In this document: piece by piece, positions 56,085 through 57,342 of the stretch | How positions within the stretch are numbered: the first letter of the stretch is position 1 | How the letters are laid out: each line of letters begins with the position of its first letter | Assembly (NCBI GenBank): GCA_947627205.1 | Contig: CANQVE010000011.1 | Coordinates: 1-57,342 of the forward strand | DNA: 57,342 nucleotides | Source of the DNA: an uncultured Clostridia bacterium | GTDB lineage: Bacteria > Bacillota > Clostridia > Oscillospirales > Ruminococcaceae | Direction of reading: 5' to 3' | Translations under genes and position numbers: made by a program | The notes under the pieces: model-generated | Told to the model about the DNA's origin: nothing | What the model saw: only the letters and a program-made list of their open reading frames with translations | Database searches by the model: none

Positions 56085-56113
56085 ATTATACCATATATAA
56101 CGGAAATTGTCAA
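56085..56113 (-). promoter_or_regulatory. sigma-A promoter for DUF1266-like gene
   Basis: Minus-strand TTGACA (56113-56108), 17 bp, TATAAT (56090-56085), extended TGG: full consensus. Confidence 0.85.
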
Positions 56114-56195
56114 GACAGCTAATAATTACCGATTTTAATTTATAATAAACAGCCCTCAAATCACCAAAATAATACAAAGCAAAGGAGTTGGTCAA

Positions 56196-56603
56196 TTGCT
56201 GATAACAATAGGAGAAACAAATGCGGCGGAGCTTTACGGGAGGATATTTTCCGATGTTGAATATATAAAATTACGGTCGGGCGCAGAAATAAACTCGCCA
56301 AGCTCGGCGGTCATTATAAAAAGCGGAAAAGCCGCAATTAAAAACGCCTCGGGTGTAATAACAGAAGAAAATGCGGTGTTTGAATTTCCGCGCGGAGTTC
56401 AGCTTATTGTCTGCGGGAACGGCTCTAAAAACACCGTTTCTATAACTTCGCGCACGTCCGACAGGATAACCCTTGCCCTGAACCGCGCCATTAAAACAAA
56501 AAGCGGGATATGCGAACCGCTTGAACTGCCCGTGGAAATGTTAAACGGGTTTTCAGAATTTGACTATATGGCAGCGTTTGCGGCGATGCTGATCGGAAAA
56601 TAA
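56196..56603 (+). CDS. hypothetical protein, possibly a cyclic nucleotide-binding-like fold
   Basis: 135 aa, unrecognised. The pattern IFSDVEYIKLRSGAEINSPS, AVIIKSGKAAIKNASG, ITEENAVFEFPRG vaguely recalls the N-terminal beta roll of Crp/Fnr regulators, but there is no C-terminal helix-turn-helix and no phosphate-binding cassette, so this is speculative. Start is TTG 56196, 8 nt after AAAGGAG. No membrane segment. It faces the helicase-domain gene and ends in a hairpin. Confidence 0.6.
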   Translation: MLITIGETNAAELYGRIFSDVEYIKLRSGAEINSPSSAVIIKSGKAAIKNASGVITEENAVFEFPRGVQLIVCGNGSKNTVSITSRTSDRITLALNRAIKTKSGICEPLELPVEMLNGFSEFDYMAAFAAMLIGK

Positions 56604-56636
56604 ATGCGGGGGTAGCATAAAAATTACCCTCGCATT
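56603..56636. terminator. hairpin between convergent genes
   Basis: AATGCGGGGGTA and TACCCTCGCATT pair (12 bp, one G-U) with a 10-nt loop right at the stop codon. T-run weak on both strands. Confidence 0.45.
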
Positions 56637-56643
56637 ATAAATG

Positions 56644-57342
56644 TTAATCATCTAGTACTCCGACATCACGAAGTAAATTTATTTGTAACGGCTTCAGATT
56701 TCCGTTCTTGTACCTTATTTTCATAAGATTTTGCCAGTTGTAGAGACGCTGTTCTTTCGCCGACGGCTTTCTGTGGTTGTCGGTGACAAACTTTTTGTAC
56801 TCGTGAAATGTCTTAATCCAGCGTTTCTGGGGCATTTCACGGGTTGAAGAAAAGTGCGCTATGTCAATGTCAAGCTCCGCAAATCTTTCAATCAATTCCT
56901 GCGGAAGGTTGCCCTCACGACACAACTTTTTCTGACTTAACAGCCAAAGATAAAGGTCGGTGTTATGGTACTTTTCCTTGCTGTACGGCAGGCGGTCATG
57001 TTCTTTTATGAACTCTTTTAAGAGTTCAAATTTCTTCTCCCATGCTGCGCTGGTCTGAGGTTTTTCGGGTGCAATTGCCGTTATCTTTTTTGCCTTAATT
57101 TCATCAAGCGTTCCGCTTTTGAGCCGCCTTAATTGCTCCGAATACCACTGACCGATAGCTTTGTTTTTGAACTTTTCGTTGGCAGAGGGCGTTCTCTTGT
57201 TTTCAAAAATAAACTCGTTCAGCAGTTCAAACTGTTCGTTCCACTTAGCGTCAGATAAATCCCAGACCATGCCGAGGTCATTTAAGAGCTTTGTTTTTTC
57301 CTCGGACAATTTTCCCTCATTAAATGCTTTTCTCTGGCGGAT
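56644..57342 (-). CDS. helicase-associated domain protein, 3' end only
   Basis: The frame is open to the window edge, so at least 232 codons of a longer gene are seen. At least three helicase-associated (HA, PF03457-like) repeats of about 65-70 residues occur: WNEQFELLNEFIFENKRTPS, WEKKFELLKEFIKEHDRLPY and WIKTFHEYKKFVTDNHRKPS each open one. Each is followed by the aromatic W motif (IGQWYSEQ, LYLWLLSQ, LYNWQNL). The visible N-terminal segment (IRQRKAFNEGKLSEEKTKLL) is the end of another repeat, so more lie outside. Such repeats follow superfamily 2 helicase domains or stand alone; the helicase part is not in the window. Confidence 0.75.
   Translation of the reverse strand: MRQRKAFNEGKLSEEKTKLLNDLGMVWDLSDAKWNEQFELLNEFIFENKRTPSANEKFKNKAIGQWYSEQLRRLKSGTLDEIKAKKITAIAPEKPQTSAAWEKKFELLKEFIKEHDRLPYSKEKYHNTDLYLWLLSQKKLCREGNLPQELIERFAELDIDIAHFSSTREMPQKRWIKTFHEYKKFVTDNHRKPSAKEQRLYNWQNLMKIRYKNGNLKPLQINLLRDVGVLDD

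Overview
The window reads as chromosome of an endospore-forming, Gram-positive Clostridia bacterium, most likely an Oscillospiraceae/Ruminococcaceae-type gut anaerobe. The evidence is sporulation genes (cotJABC, spoVB, yabP, yabQ, yunB), Firmicutes housekeeping genes (rqcP, divIC, DUF951, dnaD/dnaI-type helicase loader, rarA) and many near-consensus sigma-A promoters (TTGACA-17 bp-TATAAT, often with an extended TGn -10). The genus is inference. No phage, IS element, CRISPR array or rRNA gene was seen.

Layout. 1-3.3 kb: dusB, a DUF815 AAA ATPase and an orphan lipoprotein binding protein. 3.4-10.0 kb: one giant (2208 aa) secreted, probably sortase-anchored transglutaminase-like protein with a very long Cys/His-rich repeat region. 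10.3-14.1 kb (minus): dnaD-like, dnaC/dnaI-like, 6-phosphofructokinase and histidine phosphatase. 14.2-14.9 kb: a metallophosphatase. 15.0-16.0 kb: cotJABC spore-coat operon. 16.2-23.6 kb (plus): a block colinear with the Bacillus yabM-yabR region (spoVB, mazG, rqcP, yabP, yabQ, divIC, S1 protein) with HU and cardiolipin synthase inserted. 23.6-27.9 kb (minus): glyA, NADAR, prs, rarA. 28.0-39.4 kb (minus): a long compact cluster DUF951, prfA, sua5, coaE, lytic transglycosylase, M18 aminopeptidase, yunB, ligA, leuC, Dabb, leuD, kptA, leuB. 39.5-46.2 kb (plus): tRNA-Lys, tRNA-Arg, radC, uvrB, uvrA, mscL. 46.3-47.8 kb: ECF-like sigma factor, membrane partner and an unrecognised 57-aa protein. 47.9-52.5 kb: aspS (minus), then a flippase-like membrane protein and prfC (plus). 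53-54.7 kb (minus): glutathione peroxidase, TSCPD protein and two flavodoxins. 54.9-57.3 kb: hypotheticals and the 3' end of a helicase-associated-domain gene that runs off the window.

How genes work together: DNA repair (uvrB, uvrA, radC, ligA, rarA), translation and its quality control (prfA, prfC, sua5, rqcP, aspS, tRNAs), spore formation and a small thiol/flavin redox operon are clear themes. Two NAD/ADP-ribose enzymes (NADAR and KptA/Tpt1) sit about 2.5 kb apart, each translationally coupled to a biosynthetic gene.

The most notable non-genic structure is a set of intergenic arrays of degenerate 7-bp repeats (families CTTACCT, CTCTAGC and ACTGTAC) at six loci, two of which share an approximately 88-nt composite arrangement. 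Next are several perfect inverted repeats over promoters (uvrB, uvrA, gpx operon). I did not find a clear-cut new defence or mobile system. Intergenic repeats, NAD-linked coupled genes and the giant Cys-rich surface protein are the best leads.
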